Source: Segatella baroniae B14
GTDB lineage: Bacteria > Bacteroidota > Bacteroidia > Bacteroidales > Bacteroidaceae
Reading direction: 5' to 3'
Assembly: GCF_022024235.1 (NCBI RefSeq)
Contig: NZ_CP091799.1
Coordinates: 2,421,001-2,485,000 of the forward strand
Length of the DNA stretch: 64,000 nucleotides
The position numbers and the translations under genes were made by a program. The stretch's first letter is position 1. Each line of letters begins with the position of its first letter. Positions 21,887 to 31,064 of the stretch are shown here, piece by piece. The notes under the pieces are model-generated. The model was not told where the DNA came from. It did no database searches and worked only from the letters and a program-made list of their open reading frames with translations.

Positions 21887-22747
21887 ATGAGACCAATTTT
21901 GAATAATAGTCTAAACTTGTTGGTGGGCCAATATTGCAGTGAAAATGATTCTGAAGTCGGTTTTCGGTTGCATAGATTGGCTGCAGGCGAGTCTATGCGT
22001 GTTTTGCCCACTACTAAAAGTCGCTTCATCTATGTATTTTCCGGGCATTTGCGTTTTTCCATAATACAGGAGGTTTTTGAAGAAGTGTCTGAGGGATATT
22101 TTGCATTTGTCTCCAATGAGTTTGATGTATGTTTGCAGGCAACTCAGGTAACAGAAGTAATCATACTTCAAACGGGGTTTATTGAGACTCTATGTCATTG
22201 GCTCAAGTTTAGTCATCCTGAAGATGATAAACAGCCAACCATGTTTTTTCATAAGCAGCAGACTGCTTATAATAGTCCTCAGTTAGTGCGAAATATTTTG
22301 AGAACGGTGTATTCATATATCAAAATGGATATGGTCTATAGTGCTATTTATCGTCTCAAAGAGTGTGAACTTTTTATAGTCTTAAATTCACAGTTCTCAA
22401 ATCATGACTTTTTAAAACTATTTCAAGTTACTCATGATAATTCTTCCGATTTTAAGACTAAAGTAAAGTTACTGGCTGATCAAGAAACTTCTATTACTAT
22501 TATTGCTGAGAAAATGGGATTAGAGCGAAGTCATTTTCATCGTTTATTTAAGAAGGAGTTTAATGAGACTCCACAGGTTTGGTTACAGAAACGTAAAGCA
22601 GAACGAATTTTGTATTATATCCATAACACGAATATGCCATTGAAGCAGGTTGCTGATGAATTGAATTTTTCTTCGCAAACCCATCTTAATGAGTTTTGTA
22701 AAAAACATTTTGGAATGACTGCAAGAATTTTGCGAGAACAATTGTAA
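21887..22747 (+). CDS. Soluble AraC-family transcriptional regulator
   Basis: 286 residues, no membrane segment. The N-terminal part (about 1-120, cupin-like) is weakly conserved; the C-terminal AraC domain (about 185-285) shows both helix-turn-helix units: ITIIAEKMGLERSHFHRLFKKEFNETPQVWL and LKQVADELNFSSQTHLNEFCKKHFG. It lies between the GH43/susCD operon and a convergent GH43 gene and has its own promoter and terminator context, so it may be a second, cytoplasmic regulator for arabinan genes or may control something unrelated. Target is unknown. Confidence 0.85.
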   Translation: MRPILNNSLNLLVGQYCSENDSEVGFRLHRLAAGESMRVLPTTKSRFIYVFSGHLRFSIIQEVFEEVSEGYFAFVSNEFDVCLQATQVTEVIILQTGFIETLCHWLKFSHPEDDKQPTMFFHKQQTAYNSPQLVRNILRTVYSYIKMDMVYSAIYRLKECELFIVLNSQFSNHDFLKLFQVTHDNSSDFKTKVKLLADQETSITIIAEKMGLERSHFHRLFKKEFNETPQVWLQKRKAERILYYIHNTNMPLKQVADELNFSSQTHLNEFCKKHFGMTARILREQL

Positions 22748-22887
22748 AATCTCCACTTATGTTATCGACCACACAAGTGTACTATTTACTTTTAAACAAC
22801 ATATTCGATAAAAGTTTTCACAAATATGATAGTTTGCGTAAAAATATCTTACAATATTTATTTTATTATTAATTATATTTGCAATAT

Positions 22888-23077
22888 AAGATAAACAGAA
22901 CATTCTATTTATGGAATAAAAATATATAATTGGTTTTATTAGGTTTATAAAGGTTAATTTATTCGCATTATTTAAATTTAGAATCGATCTTTTTAATAGG
23001 TATTTTAAGTTTAAAAAGGTTTTTTAGGGATTTTATAAGAGCAATGGGGACGTCTTGGGGACGCTCCCATCTTTTTT
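22888..23077 (+). ncRNA. Candidate small RNA or long 3' untranslated region
   Basis: The 338-bp gap 22748-23085 contains no gene. An exact -7 box TATATTTG lies at 22874-22881, and a well-formed plus-strand terminator ends at 23077. Together they bound about 190 very AT-rich bases. No -33 match is seen, so this could instead be the 3' untranslated region of the AraC gene. Confidence 0.3.
23044..23077 (+). terminator. Plus-strand Rho-independent terminator
   Basis: ATGGGG (23044-23049) pairs with 23065-23070, one A/C mismatch, then CGTC/GACG (23051-23054 with 23060-23063), loop TTGGG, followed by CTTTTTT. Oriented to stop plus-strand transcription before the convergent GH43 gene. Confidence 0.75.
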
Positions 23078-23085
23078 GAACATCA

Positions 23086-24063
23086 TTATTCTTCTAGTTG
23101 TGGAAAACCATTTTCTTTCCAATGTATTTTGCGCTGAATCAGTGTGCTCATTCCGTCGAGTTGCAGATTGTAGCCATGACATATGAATAGATCTTGGTGA
23201 TTAAAATGATATACAGCGCAGTGTCCAGCAGCTTCATATACTTTTTTATCTCCTTCTAAAACGAGTGTTCCGCCACCTTCTGTCATGGAAATGCCATTTT
23301 CATCGATATAAGGCCCTGTAATACTCCTACTTCTTCCTACTACTACACGGTAATTGCTTTTTGCGCCTCGGCAACAATAATCCCAGCTTACGAAAAGATA
23401 ATACCAATTGTCATGTTTGAATATAAATGGGGCTTCTATGGCATTGATACCTGCATTTTTTGAAGTTGGGTTTTTCATATTGTTTGGAGCATTGTTGTGA
23501 TATCTCCTTGCTATAGTTAGTTGAGCTACATTAGGATCTTGAGTTAAGGTTCCGTTTTGTTCCTGTAATTTGATAAGTTGAATGCCATCCCAAAAACTGC
23601 CAAATGTAAGCCAGAGATTGTCATCCTCGTCTTTTACAAAATTAGGATCAATAGCATTCCAGTTATCTCTTTTTGCATGGCTATTTATTAGGCATCCTTT
23701 ATCGGTCCACTGATTGATGGCTAAATTGGAAGCTTGTAGTAATCCAATAGCTGAAGTGTTTTTACCAAACGTAGAGCAACTGTAGGCCATCCACCATTGT
23801 TGATGCCATTGTATAATGTCTGGTGCCCAGATATGATTTTTGAATCCTGGTACACTGTCGTGAGTCCAGGAAGGGATATTGGGGAGAACTCCAGTTTGGT
23901 TTAGTGTCCAGCTTTTTCGATTAGGCGATGTCATCACTTGGATATTTCGACCAGTAGAATACATATAGTAGATGCCGTTCTCGTAGGCCATAACGGGGTC
24001 ATGAACGAATGCTGTATCCGTTGTAAATGAGGTAAAAAGACTGAATAAAAGAGTTAATATCAT
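23086..24063 (-). CDS. Endo-alpha-1,5-L-arabinanase (GH43)
   Basis: 325 residues with a short signal peptide (MILTLLFSLFTSFTTDTA). A single five-bladed propeller of normal arabinanase length. Catalytic base Asp22 (FVHDPVM), Asp139 (AIDPNF) and acid Glu210 (AIEAPFIF) are in place, with HIWAPDIIQWH and the SWDYCCRG segment typical of classical arabinanases (ABN/GH43_5). It cuts the alpha-1,5-arabinan backbone in periplasm or outside the cell. Converges on the AraC gene and supports arabinan as the substrate of this region. Confidence 0.88.
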   Translation of the reverse strand: MILTLLFSLFTSFTTDTAFVHDPVMAYENGIYYMYSTGRNIQVMTSPNRKSWTLNQTGVLPNIPSWTHDSVPGFKNHIWAPDIIQWHQQWWMAYSCSTFGKNTSAIGLLQASNLAINQWTDKGCLINSHAKRDNWNAIDPNFVKDEDDNLWLTFGSFWDGIQLIKLQEQNGTLTQDPNVAQLTIARRYHNNAPNNMKNPTSKNAGINAIEAPFIFKHDNWYYLFVSWDYCCRGAKSNYRVVVGRSRSITGPYIDENGISMTEGGGTLVLEGDKKVYEAAGHCAVYHFNHQDLFICHGYNLQLDGMSTLIQRKIHWKENGFPQLEE

Positions 24064-24192
24064 GTTGTAAGTTTTGTAGGTTATATTTGGTGTAAATTTA
24101 CAAATATTCTACAAAATTTACAAGTTTATTACGTTAAATAAAGTTTTACTTTGCACAAATACTTATGTTACAAAGAAGTAGTGTGTAATACG

Positions 24193-24768
24193 CTAATATA
24201 AAAGGAGAAGACCGGCAATACCTGCATATCCAATCAAGCGGATTGGATTAATTTTCATATACATAGTGCCAACGAAAGTAAATAAGAATAGGTATACACT
24301 GATATAGAAAGTCCATGGATTTTCTGTTGGCGTTGAAAAATTCTCTGGATTTACTAATAACATCGTGGCTGCAGCTAAAAGGCCTACAACTGTAGGACGT
24401 AAGCCTGCAAATATGCTTTGTACGGCATTCGTATGCATGTACTTCATAAATAGTTTGCAGATAAGTATCATGAGGATGAGCGATGGCAATATCAGTGCAA
24501 AAGTAGAAATTGCACTTCCTAAAACTGAAAGAAACGCACCATGACCTGCATTATGAATAGCTGTATACCCAGAATAAGTAGCTGAGTTGATGCCTATAGG
24601 ACCTGGTGTCATTTGCGAGATTGCAATGACATTTGTAAATTCACTCATTGACATCCAATGATAACGAGTTACAACCTGACCTTGAATCAGTGAAATCATA
24701 GCATAACCGCCACCAAAACCAAAAAGACCAATTTCAAAGAAAGTAATAAAAAGCTGCAAAAATATCAT
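24193..24768 (-). CDS. Chromate transporter family half-protein (second of a pair)
   Basis: 191 residues, one CHR domain, strongly hydrophobic with about six membrane segments. The family N-terminal motif GLFGFGGGYAMISLIQ and the SQMTPGPIGINSATY motif are visible. Short CHR proteins work as paired half-transporters; the partner gene overlaps by one base (TAATG). Most family members export chromate, but many paired homologues in anaerobes have no proven substrate. The 129-bp gap upstream of the GH43 start (24064-24192) holds no gene and no clear signal. Confidence 0.85.
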   Translation of the reverse strand: MIFLQLFITFFEIGLFGFGGGYAMISLIQGQVVTRYHWMSMSEFTNVIAISQMTPGPIGINSATYSGYTAIHNAGHGAFLSVLGSAISTFALILPSLILMILICKLFMKYMHTNAVQSIFAGLRPTVVGLLAAATMLLVNPENFSTPTENPWTFYISVYLFLFTFVGTMYMKINPIRLIGYAGIAGLLLLY

Positions 24769-25328
24769 TATTCTGTTGGTTTAATAAATTGACCATATAA
24801 GTAACCACTGAAGCCTGCTGCTATAATAACCCAAATTGGATTTACTTGAAGTATCCAAATGAATAAAGTACTAATTATAGGAATCCAGCAATTGGTAAGA
24901 TTGATATGTGCACTTTTGGCTAAATTAAATGTTGGTGCGGCAATAAGGGCAACTACAGCTGGACGTATGCCTGCAAATATTGCTGCTATTATTTTGTTAT
25001 CTTGAAATTCATGGAAGAACATGGCGATAGCAAGAATAATCAAAAACGAAGGTAAGCAAGTCCCCAAGCATGTTGCGATAGCTCCAGTTGTTCCTTTCAG
25101 TTTATAACCAATGAAGATGCTGATATTGGCAGCAAATACACCAGGGCAGCTTTGGGCTATTGCTATCAAGTCAAGAAATTCTTCTTTACTTATCCATTTA
25201 TTCTTGTTTACAACTTCTTCTTCTATAATAGGAATCATGGCGTAGCCACCTCCAAAGGTGACTGCGCCAATCTTAAAGAATGTCTTAAAAGACTTCCAGT
25301 ATATACTGTCTTTCTTTTGTTCTGTCAT
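24768..25328 (-). CDS. Chromate transporter family half-protein (first of a pair)
   Basis: 186 residues. FFKIGAVTFGGGYAMIPIIEEEVV near the N-terminus and AQSCPGVFAANISIFIGYK are the CHR family signatures, with multiple hydrophobic segments. It starts 10 bp after the purL stop and overlaps the second half-gene, so all three genes may be one transcript from the purL promoter. No metal-resistance genes are nearby. Confidence 0.85.
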   Translation of the reverse strand: MTEQKKDSIYWKSFKTFFKIGAVTFGGGYAMIPIIEEEVVNKNKWISKEEFLDLIAIAQSCPGVFAANISIFIGYKLKGTTGAIATCLGTCLPSFLIILAIAMFFHEFQDNKIIAAIFAGIRPAVVALIAAPTFNLAKSAHINLTNCWIPIISTLFIWILQVNPIWVIIAAGFSGYLYGQFIKPTE

Positions 25329-25338
25329 TTACAAATTA

Positions 25339-28300
25339 TTATTTTATGCGCTCTTCAATCCACTTACGGGCATTGACAAAGGCCTCCATCCATGGAGTAA
25401 CATCATCGTTGCGATGGTCTGCTGGATACCAAGCGTTTTGCCATGGGAAGATAGCACGCTCAGGGTGTGGCATCATTGCAAGATGACGACCATCTGCAGA
25501 ACAGATACCTGCAACATTGTAGTCACTTCCATTAGGGTTACCTGGATACTCTGCGTAGTTGTATTTAGCAATTACATTGTAGTGATCCTCAGGTTCTGGA
25601 AGATAGAAACGACCTTCTCCGTGAGCTACCCAAATTCCGAGTTTGTTGCCAGACAGACTGCCAAGCATAACACTGTTATTCTGTGGAATGGTGAGCCCTA
25701 AGAATGAACTTTCGAACTTCTTGCTATTGTTGTGGCAGAGATGTGCACGATGTTTATGTTCAGGGTTGATGAGATTGAGCTCAACCATTAATTGACAACC
25801 ATTACAGATACCTAGAGAAAGTGTATCTTCACGAGCATAGAACTTGTCGAGTGCTTCTTTTGCCTTTGGATTGTAAAGGAATGCTCCAGCCCAACCCTTT
25901 GCACTTCCGAGTACGTCAGAGTTAGAGAAACCACCACAGTATACGATGAAGTTTACGTCCTCAAGTGTTTCGCGACCACTAATTAAGTCAGTCATCATAA
26001 CATCTTTAACATCGAACCCGGCTAAATACATCGTGTAAGCCATTTCGCGCTCACCATTAGTACCTTTCTCACGGATAATCGCAGCTTTGATGCCAGATGG
26101 CTTTCTGCGATCTGCACTGATACCATAGCTAGCTAATGAGCCATCGAAGTTCTCATTAAACTTCATCTCGATAGGCTGCTTCTTATAGTTGGTATAACGT
26201 TTCTTAGCCATACCACCCATACTCTGCTTGCGATCGAGTAAGTATGAAGTCTTGTACCATGCATCGCGAAGAATGTCGATGTCAAATTCATGCTCGAAAC
26301 CTTCTTTCTTGATAATCAACTTGCGATTGTTTGGAGTTGGATAGCCAATCTTAGCAAAGCCAATACCATTGTCTTCAAGATACTTTCTGAGTTCTTGCTT
26401 GTGTTCATCGCTTACCTGAATGATGACACCTGGATTTTCTGCAAAGAGAGTCTTTACAATATCATCACAAGCGATATCATGCAAGTTGATATGAATACCA
26501 CCTTCTGTATTTGCGAAGGTCATTTCGAGAAGAGTTGTCAGCATACCACCTGCTGAGATATCATGACCAGCCATGATCCATCCCTTCTTAATGAGTTCCT
26601 GAACAGCATTGAAACAGTCAACGAAGTAATCTGGGTTCTTTACAGTAGGAACATCACTACCAACTTTATCGAGACTTTGTGCAAAAGCAGATCCGCCTAA
26701 GTGCTGGTCGTCAAAACTGAAGTCGATATGATACAAACTTGAATTCTTGTCGTTTACAAGAACAGGGCTAACGGTCTTCTTGATATCGTAGACTTCACCA
26801 CCTGCACTGACGATAACAGTACCCGGAGAGATAATCTTATCACCATTAGGATATTGCTGGGTTAGAGAGAGTGAGTCTTTACCAGTAGGTACGTTGACAT
26901 GGATAGCGCAGCAGAAATCGCTCAATGCCTGAACACCTTCATAAAGACGAGCATCTTCACCCTTTTGGCTACGGCAAGGCCACATCCAGTTAGCAGACAG
27001 ACTTACGTAGTCTAGAGGTCGCTTTTCTTCATCTCCCTTGCGGCCTAATGGAGCCCATACCAAGTTGGTAAGAGATTCTGCAACTGAAAGTACAGAACCT
27101 GCCTTTGGATCTGCTAAACCTGCCTGAGGAGCATGACCGAGTGCGGTCGCAATACCTGCATTGCCACGGTAGTCGAGAGCAACAACACCACAGTCGCTTA
27201 ATGGTAATTGAATTTGGCCTTGACCCTGCTGGCGAGCTACCTTACCTGTAACCGAACGGTCTACCTTATTCGTCAACCAGTCTTTACAAGCAACAGCTTC
27301 GAGCTGAAGTACTCGATTAATATATTCATCGAGTTTGTCTGCTGAATAGGTAACATCCTCATATTTTCTTTCAACAGTTTCATCCACCATAATTGTCTTT
27401 GGTGTATGACCAAACATCTGAGCTACATCAAGATCAAATGGTTTAATACCATCAGCCTGTTTGAAACTGAAGTGTGCATCACCGGTAGTTTCACCTACTA
27501 CATACATAGGAGCGCGTTCACGATCTGCAATCTTCTGTACGTGCTCGAGATATTTCTCATCAATCAACAGACCCATACGTTCCTGGCTCTCATTGGCGAT
27601 AATTTCCTTAGCGCTCAAAGTCTTATCACCGATAGGCAATTTGGTCATATCGATTTCACCACCACATTCTTCAACCAACTCTGACAAACAGTTCAGGTGA
27701 CCTGCACTACCGTGGTCGTGGATAGAAACAACAGGGTTTGAATCTTCTTCAACAAGAGCACGAACCAAGTTGTAGTCGCGTTTCTGCATTTCAGGGTTAG
27801 CACGCTGGATAGCGTTAAGCTCAATACCATTGCTATAGCGGCCTGTATCAACAGAACTAACACTACCACCACCAAGACCGATGCGATAGTTATCACCACC
27901 AACAAGTACAACTTTGTTGCCTGTACGAGGTTCCTTCTTCAAGCAGTCGCGCTTCTTGCCATAACCTACACCACCAGCAAGCATGATGACTTTGTCGTAA
28001 GCGTACTTTTCGTTATTTTCTTGATGTTCGAAAGTCAGAAGAGAACCGGTAATCAGTGGCTGACCAAATTTATTACCGAAGTCGCTGGCACCATTAGATG
28101 CCTTAATCAAAATCTGCTCAGGAGTCTGATATAGCCAGTTACGAACAGGAAGAATATCCTCCCAGTCGCGCTCAATATCGCTCTTGCCGTTGTCATCCTT
28201 CAAACGAGGATAAGAAGTCATGTAGCATGCTGTACCTGCGATTGGCCAAGATCCTACACCGCCACCCATACGGTCGCGAATCTCACCACCAGTACCTGTT

Positions 28301-29085
28301 GCTGCACCATTGAAAGGTTCTACAGTGGTAGGGAAGTTGTGTGTCTCAGCCTTGAGAGAAATAACACTCTCGATATCCTTAATTTGGAAATAATCTGCAG
28401 TGCTCTGATCTTGTGGTGCAAATTGCTCAACAACTGGACCTTGAGAGAATGCTACATTATCTTTATAGGCAGAAAGAATCTCATGTGGATTTTCTTGAGT
28501 AGTCTTCTTAATCAAATTGAAAAGAGAAGACTCCTTTTCTTGTCCGTCAATAATAAATTGACCACCAAAAATCTTATGACGGCAGTGCTCTGAATTGATT
28601 TGGGCGAAACCGAAGATTTCTGAGTCTGTCAGTGGACGACCATTTTCTTTTTCAAGCTTATGTAGATAAGCTATTTCGTCTACACTGAGTGCCAAACCTT
28701 CTTCTTCGTTATACTTTTCTAGGTTATCAACGTACTTGATTGGTTCTGGCTCGTGATTAACGGTAAAAATCGTCTGGTCAATACCATCATACATACGCTG
28801 AAGCATAGGATCGTGCTCAGCGTCTTTTGACTCAACAGGGAAATACTCCTCTATGCGCGAAATGCCGTTAAGACTCATATTCTGGGTAATCTCAACGGCA
28901 TTTGTACTCCAAGGAGTGATCATTTCACGACGTGGGCCAATGAAGAAGCCTTTAAGTTCCTGGGCATCCTCAAGGGTTGCATCGCCATAAAGCCAACAAA
29001 GTTCATTGATTTCATTCTGTTCCGGCTGATGATCAATTTCAGTCGCAACTACACTCTTAGATTGAGTTCTAAAAAAAAGAATCAT
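25339..29085 (-). CDS. purL: Phosphoribosylformylglycinamidine synthase, large single-chain form
   Basis: 1248 residues, cytoplasmic. It converts FGAR to FGAM with ATP and glutamine (fourth step of purine synthesis). Like E. coli PurL it fuses a PurS-like N-terminus, a linker (EEGLALSVDEIAYL), two AIRS-type halves (KAETHNFPTTVEPFNGAATG, GSWPIAGTACYM, HDHGSAGHLNCL, HDISAGGMLTTLLEM) and a glutamine amidotransferase with nucleophile Cys1097 in GICNGCQLM and the C-terminal MMPHPERAIFPWQ His/Glu pair. Start at 29085 agrees with a promoter just upstream. Housekeeping gene between PULs. Confidence 0.97.
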   Translation of the reverse strand: MILFFRTQSKSVVATEIDHQPEQNEINELCWLYGDATLEDAQELKGFFIGPRREMITPWSTNAVEITQNMSLNGISRIEEYFPVESKDAEHDPMLQRMYDGIDQTIFTVNHEPEPIKYVDNLEKYNEEEGLALSVDEIAYLHKLEKENGRPLTDSEIFGFAQINSEHCRHKIFGGQFIIDGQEKESSLFNLIKKTTQENPHEILSAYKDNVAFSQGPVVEQFAPQDQSTADYFQIKDIESVISLKAETHNFPTTVEPFNGAATGTGGEIRDRMGGGVGSWPIAGTACYMTSYPRLKDDNGKSDIERDWEDILPVRNWLYQTPEQILIKASNGASDFGNKFGQPLITGSLLTFEHQENNEKYAYDKVIMLAGGVGYGKKRDCLKKEPRTGNKVVLVGGDNYRIGLGGGSVSSVDTGRYSNGIELNAIQRANPEMQKRDYNLVRALVEEDSNPVVSIHDHGSAGHLNCLSELVEECGGEIDMTKLPIGDKTLSAKEIIANESQERMGLLIDEKYLEHVQKIADRERAPMYVVGETTGDAHFSFKQADGIKPFDLDVAQMFGHTPKTIMVDETVERKYEDVTYSADKLDEYINRVLQLEAVACKDWLTNKVDRSVTGKVARQQGQGQIQLPLSDCGVVALDYRGNAGIATALGHAPQAGLADPKAGSVLSVAESLTNLVWAPLGRKGDEEKRPLDYVSLSANWMWPCRSQKGEDARLYEGVQALSDFCCAIHVNVPTGKDSLSLTQQYPNGDKIISPGTVIVSAGGEVYDIKKTVSPVLVNDKNSSLYHIDFSFDDQHLGGSAFAQSLDKVGSDVPTVKNPDYFVDCFNAVQELIKKGWIMAGHDISAGGMLTTLLEMTFANTEGGIHINLHDIACDDIVKTLFAENPGVIIQVSDEHKQELRKYLEDNGIGFAKIGYPTPNNRKLIIKKEGFEHEFDIDILRDAWYKTSYLLDRKQSMGGMAKKRYTNYKKQPIEMKFNENFDGSLASYGISADRRKPSGIKAAIIREKGTNGEREMAYTMYLAGFDVKDVMMTDLISGRETLEDVNFIVYCGGFSNSDVLGSAKGWAGAFLYNPKAKEALDKFYAREDTLSLGICNGCQLMVELNLINPEHKHRAHLCHNNSKKFESSFLGLTIPQNNSVMLGSLSGNKLGIWVAHGEGRFYLPEPEDHYNVIAKYNYAEYPGNPNGSDYNVAGICSADGRHLAMMPHPERAIFPWQNAWYPADHRNDDVTPWMEAFVNARKWIEERIK

Positions 29086-29118
29086 ACTTTAAAAATTCAG
29101 GTGTTATAATCTTGGGTG

Positions 29119-29149
29119 CAAAGGTACTGCAAAAAGTAGACATATCAAA
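29119..29149 (-). promoter_or_regulatory. purL promoter
   Basis: On the minus strand, -33 TTTG (29149-29146), a 19-bp spacer and -7 TACCTTTG (29126-29119): a textbook Bacteroidota promoter. The transcript would start near 29112, about 27 bases before the ATG. Confidence 0.8.
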
Positions 29150-29233
29150 ATAAAAGAATAACTATTCTTGACCGGTTCGCTTAAAAAAAAAAGCTTTTTA
29201 CTGAAATCTTTTCTTCGTGACAATCAATTACTA

Positions 29234-29241
29234 TACATTTG
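29234..29241 (+). promoter_or_regulatory. -7 box TACATTTG of the small periplasmic protein gene
   Basis: Exact TAnnTTTG match, 32 bp before the ATG at 29273; only a T-rich -33 region upstream. Confidence 0.6.
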
Positions 29242-29272
29242 CAATTGGATTTTAAATTGAATTAGAAGAGTT

Positions 29273-29629
29273 ATGAAGAAAGTTATGTTAACATTAGTTG
29301 CAGCATTGTCTATGACTGTTGCATTGGCACAAGAGCCAGGTCATCAGCGCCCTAAGCATTATACTACTGAACAGATTGTTGATAAATTAAATCTGGATAA
29401 GAAAACAGCTGCGAAATTCTCTAAGTTGAGAAGTAAATATGCAGATCTCTTTAAAGCTCCAGGTAAACCTGGTGAAAAAGGTGAACGTCCATCTAAAGAA
29501 GATATGGATAAAAGAATGGCTCAGCATAAAAAGTATTTGAATGAGTTGAAATCTATCCTAAATGATAGCCAGTATAGTGCTTATGAAAAACTTGAACCAC
29601 AACGTGGTCCTGGAAATAAGAAGAAATAA
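29273..29629 (+). CDS. Small secreted Spy/DUF4890-like protein
   Basis: 118 residues with a signal peptide (MKKVMLTLVAALSMTVALAQ). The mature part is very basic and polar: two helical stretches (YTTEQIVDKLNLDKKTAAKF and HKKYLNELKSILNDSQYSAYEKL) separated by a KAPGKPGEKGERPSKED linker. The LT..Q....L.L...Q...f and L...Q...Y.k.. pattern is that of DUF4890/Spy-type periplasmic proteins common in Bacteroidota. Function not established; a chaperone-like or envelope-stress role is only an analogy. Monocistronic with its own promoter and a downstream hairpin. Confidence 0.7.
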   Translation: MKKVMLTLVAALSMTVALAQEPGHQRPKHYTTEQIVDKLNLDKKTAAKFSKLRSKYADLFKAPGKPGEKGERPSKEDMDKRMAQHKKYLNELKSILNDSQYSAYEKLEPQRGPGNKKK

Positions 29630-29674
29630 TTAATTTCATCCAAATATAAAACCAATTTTATAAGTTATCTCAGA

Positions 29675-29706
29675 CCTCCATCTATTTCGTGAGAAATGGG
29701 TGGAGG
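29675..29706 (+). terminator. Hairpin downstream of the small periplasmic protein gene
   Basis: CCTCCA-ATTTC / GAAAT-TGGAGG stem (29675-29688 with 29693-29706, mismatched in the centre), no strong T-run. The rest of the 29630-30052 gap is AT-rich and holds no gene that I can see. Confidence 0.5.
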
Positions 29707-29986
29707 ATTATGTTTGTATGGGGGGATATAGTTGGAAATATATCAAACATCTTAAAAATCGCACATTTTTCTTGATTTCGTAAATTGTTGATTTATAGTT
29801 ATTTATTAACATGACTGTTTTTTTATCAATTAAAAAATGAGTGAGTCGTACTGGCGAATATGAAAAATATAATCAGTTTGTTGGCAAATCGTTTCGTAAT
29901 AGTCTGTGTTTTTTATAGTTAAATTGTTAAAATCGTGTCATTTTGACGGTTATGGGGTTAAAATATTTTAAAGGAATTATACTTTT

Positions 29987-30017
29987 CTTGGTAAAGTACG
30001 TCTTATTGATAACTTTG
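29987..30017 (+). promoter_or_regulatory. Promoter of the OmpA-family lipoprotein gene
   Basis: -7 TAACTTTG at 30010-30017 (exact match), -33-like CTTG at 29987-29990, spacer 19 bp; ATG follows 35 bp later. Confidence 0.65.
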
Positions 30018-30052
30018 CACATAAATAAACAAAAATAAAATTCCAATACTAT

Positions 30053-30913
30053 ATGAAAAAAAGTAAATTATTAGTGATGACATTAATGGCTGGCGCTTTA
30101 GTAGTTTCTAGCTGTGCTAGCAAAAAAGAGTTGGAAAACTGCCAGAACGAAAATAGAGAGTTGACAGGCAACTATCAGAATGCTAAGGAGCAATTGGCAG
30201 CTGCAAACGCTCGTGTTACATCTCTTGAAGATCAGTTGGCTCAGTCTAAGAAAGACTATGCATCATTGCAGTCTTCATTGGATAAGAGTTTGACAAATGC
30301 CAATTCTAATAATATCAACATTTCTAAGTTGGTAGACCAGATCAATGAGAGTAACCAGTATATTCGTCATCTTGTAGAGGTGAAGAGCAAGAGCGACTCT
30401 TTGAATATGGTATTGACCAACAATCTTACTCGCTCTTTGAGTAAGGATGAAATGAAGGAAGTAGATGTTCAGGTTCTGAAAGGTGTAGTTTACATCTCTT
30501 TAGCTGATAATATGTTGTATAAGAGTGGTTCTTACGAGGTTAATGATCGTGCAGAACAGACTTTGAGCAAGATTGCTAAGATTATTAAGGACTATAAGGA
30601 TTATGATGTTCTTATCGAGGGTAATACAGATAATGTTCCTGTAAATACTAAGGCGGTTTCTATGAAGAACATCCGCAATAACTGGGACCTTTCCGCACTC
30701 CGTGCTTCTTCTGTAGTACAGTATCTTCAGGATCACTATGGTATCAATCCTAAGCGTTTGACTGCAGGTGGTCGTGGTGAGTATAATCCTATCGCTACAA
30801 ATGATACAGAACTTGGTAAGCAGCGTAACCGTCGTACTCAGATTATCATTACTCCTAAGTTAGATCAGTTTATGGATTTGATAGACAAAGCTCCAAATGA
30901 TGCTCAGAAGTAA
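30053..30913 (+). CDS. OmpA/MotB-domain outer-membrane lipoprotein with a coiled-coil
   Basis: 286 residues. Lipobox VVSSCASK (Cys about residue 21). Residues about 25-110 form a coiled-coil rich in Asn, Gln and Leu (LENCQNENRELTGNYQNAKEQL ...). The C-terminal OmpA domain (about 145-275) has the peptidoglycan-binding pattern IEGNTDNVPV ... NWDLSALRASSVVQYL ... RLTAGGRGEYNPIATN ... NRRTQIII. It most likely ties the outer membrane to peptidoglycan. Monocistronic: own promoter and a strong terminator. Confidence 0.9.
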   Translation: MKKSKLLVMTLMAGALVVSSCASKKELENCQNENRELTGNYQNAKEQLAAANARVTSLEDQLAQSKKDYASLQSSLDKSLTNANSNNINISKLVDQINESNQYIRHLVEVKSKSDSLNMVLTNNLTRSLSKDEMKEVDVQVLKGVVYISLADNMLYKSGSYEVNDRAEQTLSKIAKIIKDYKDYDVLIEGNTDNVPVNTKAVSMKNIRNNWDLSALRASSVVQYLQDHYGINPKRLTAGGRGEYNPIATNDTELGKQRNRRTQIIITPKLDQFMDLIDKAPNDAQK

Positions 30914-30936
30914 TTAGAAAATTATAATATTCATAG

Positions 30937-30971
30937 AAAAGGCGTGTCCCTTATGGGGACATGCCTTTTTT
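30937..30971 (+). terminator. Rho-independent terminator after the OmpA-family gene
   Basis: AAAAGGCGTGTCCC (30937-30950) pairs with 30955-30968 (one G-T pair), loop TTAT, followed by T-run TTTTTT. Confidence 0.9.
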
Positions 30972-31052
30972 GGTGCTTGATTTTCAAAGGCAAATATAAA
31001 ATAAAGGCAAATTTTAGCAAAAATAATATCATCATCTTTCATTATTTTGTTT

Positions 31053-31060
31053 TATATTTG
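31053..31060 (+). promoter_or_regulatory. -7 box TATATTTG only four bases before the GH5 start codon
   Basis: Exact TAnnTTTG match ending at 31060; the ATG is at 31065-31067. If functional, transcription would start at or within the start codon. The 9-mer AATATCATC ending 19 bp before this box resembles the mannan-locus operator half-site (7/9 to AGTATCATG), but no second half-site 21 bp upstream is seen. Confidence 0.4.
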
Positions 31061-31064
31061 CAAT

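Noticed and set aside
29709..29716. TATGTTTG as a promoter inside the 29630-30052 gap
   Set aside because: It matches TAnnTTTG but directly follows the hairpin of the preceding gene, has no -33 element and leads to no gene; the OmpA-family gene has a better promoter at 30010.
31047..31064. TTG start six codons upstream in the GH5 mannanase gene
   Set aside because: It overlaps the -7 box and adds residues before a good ATG-started signal peptide.
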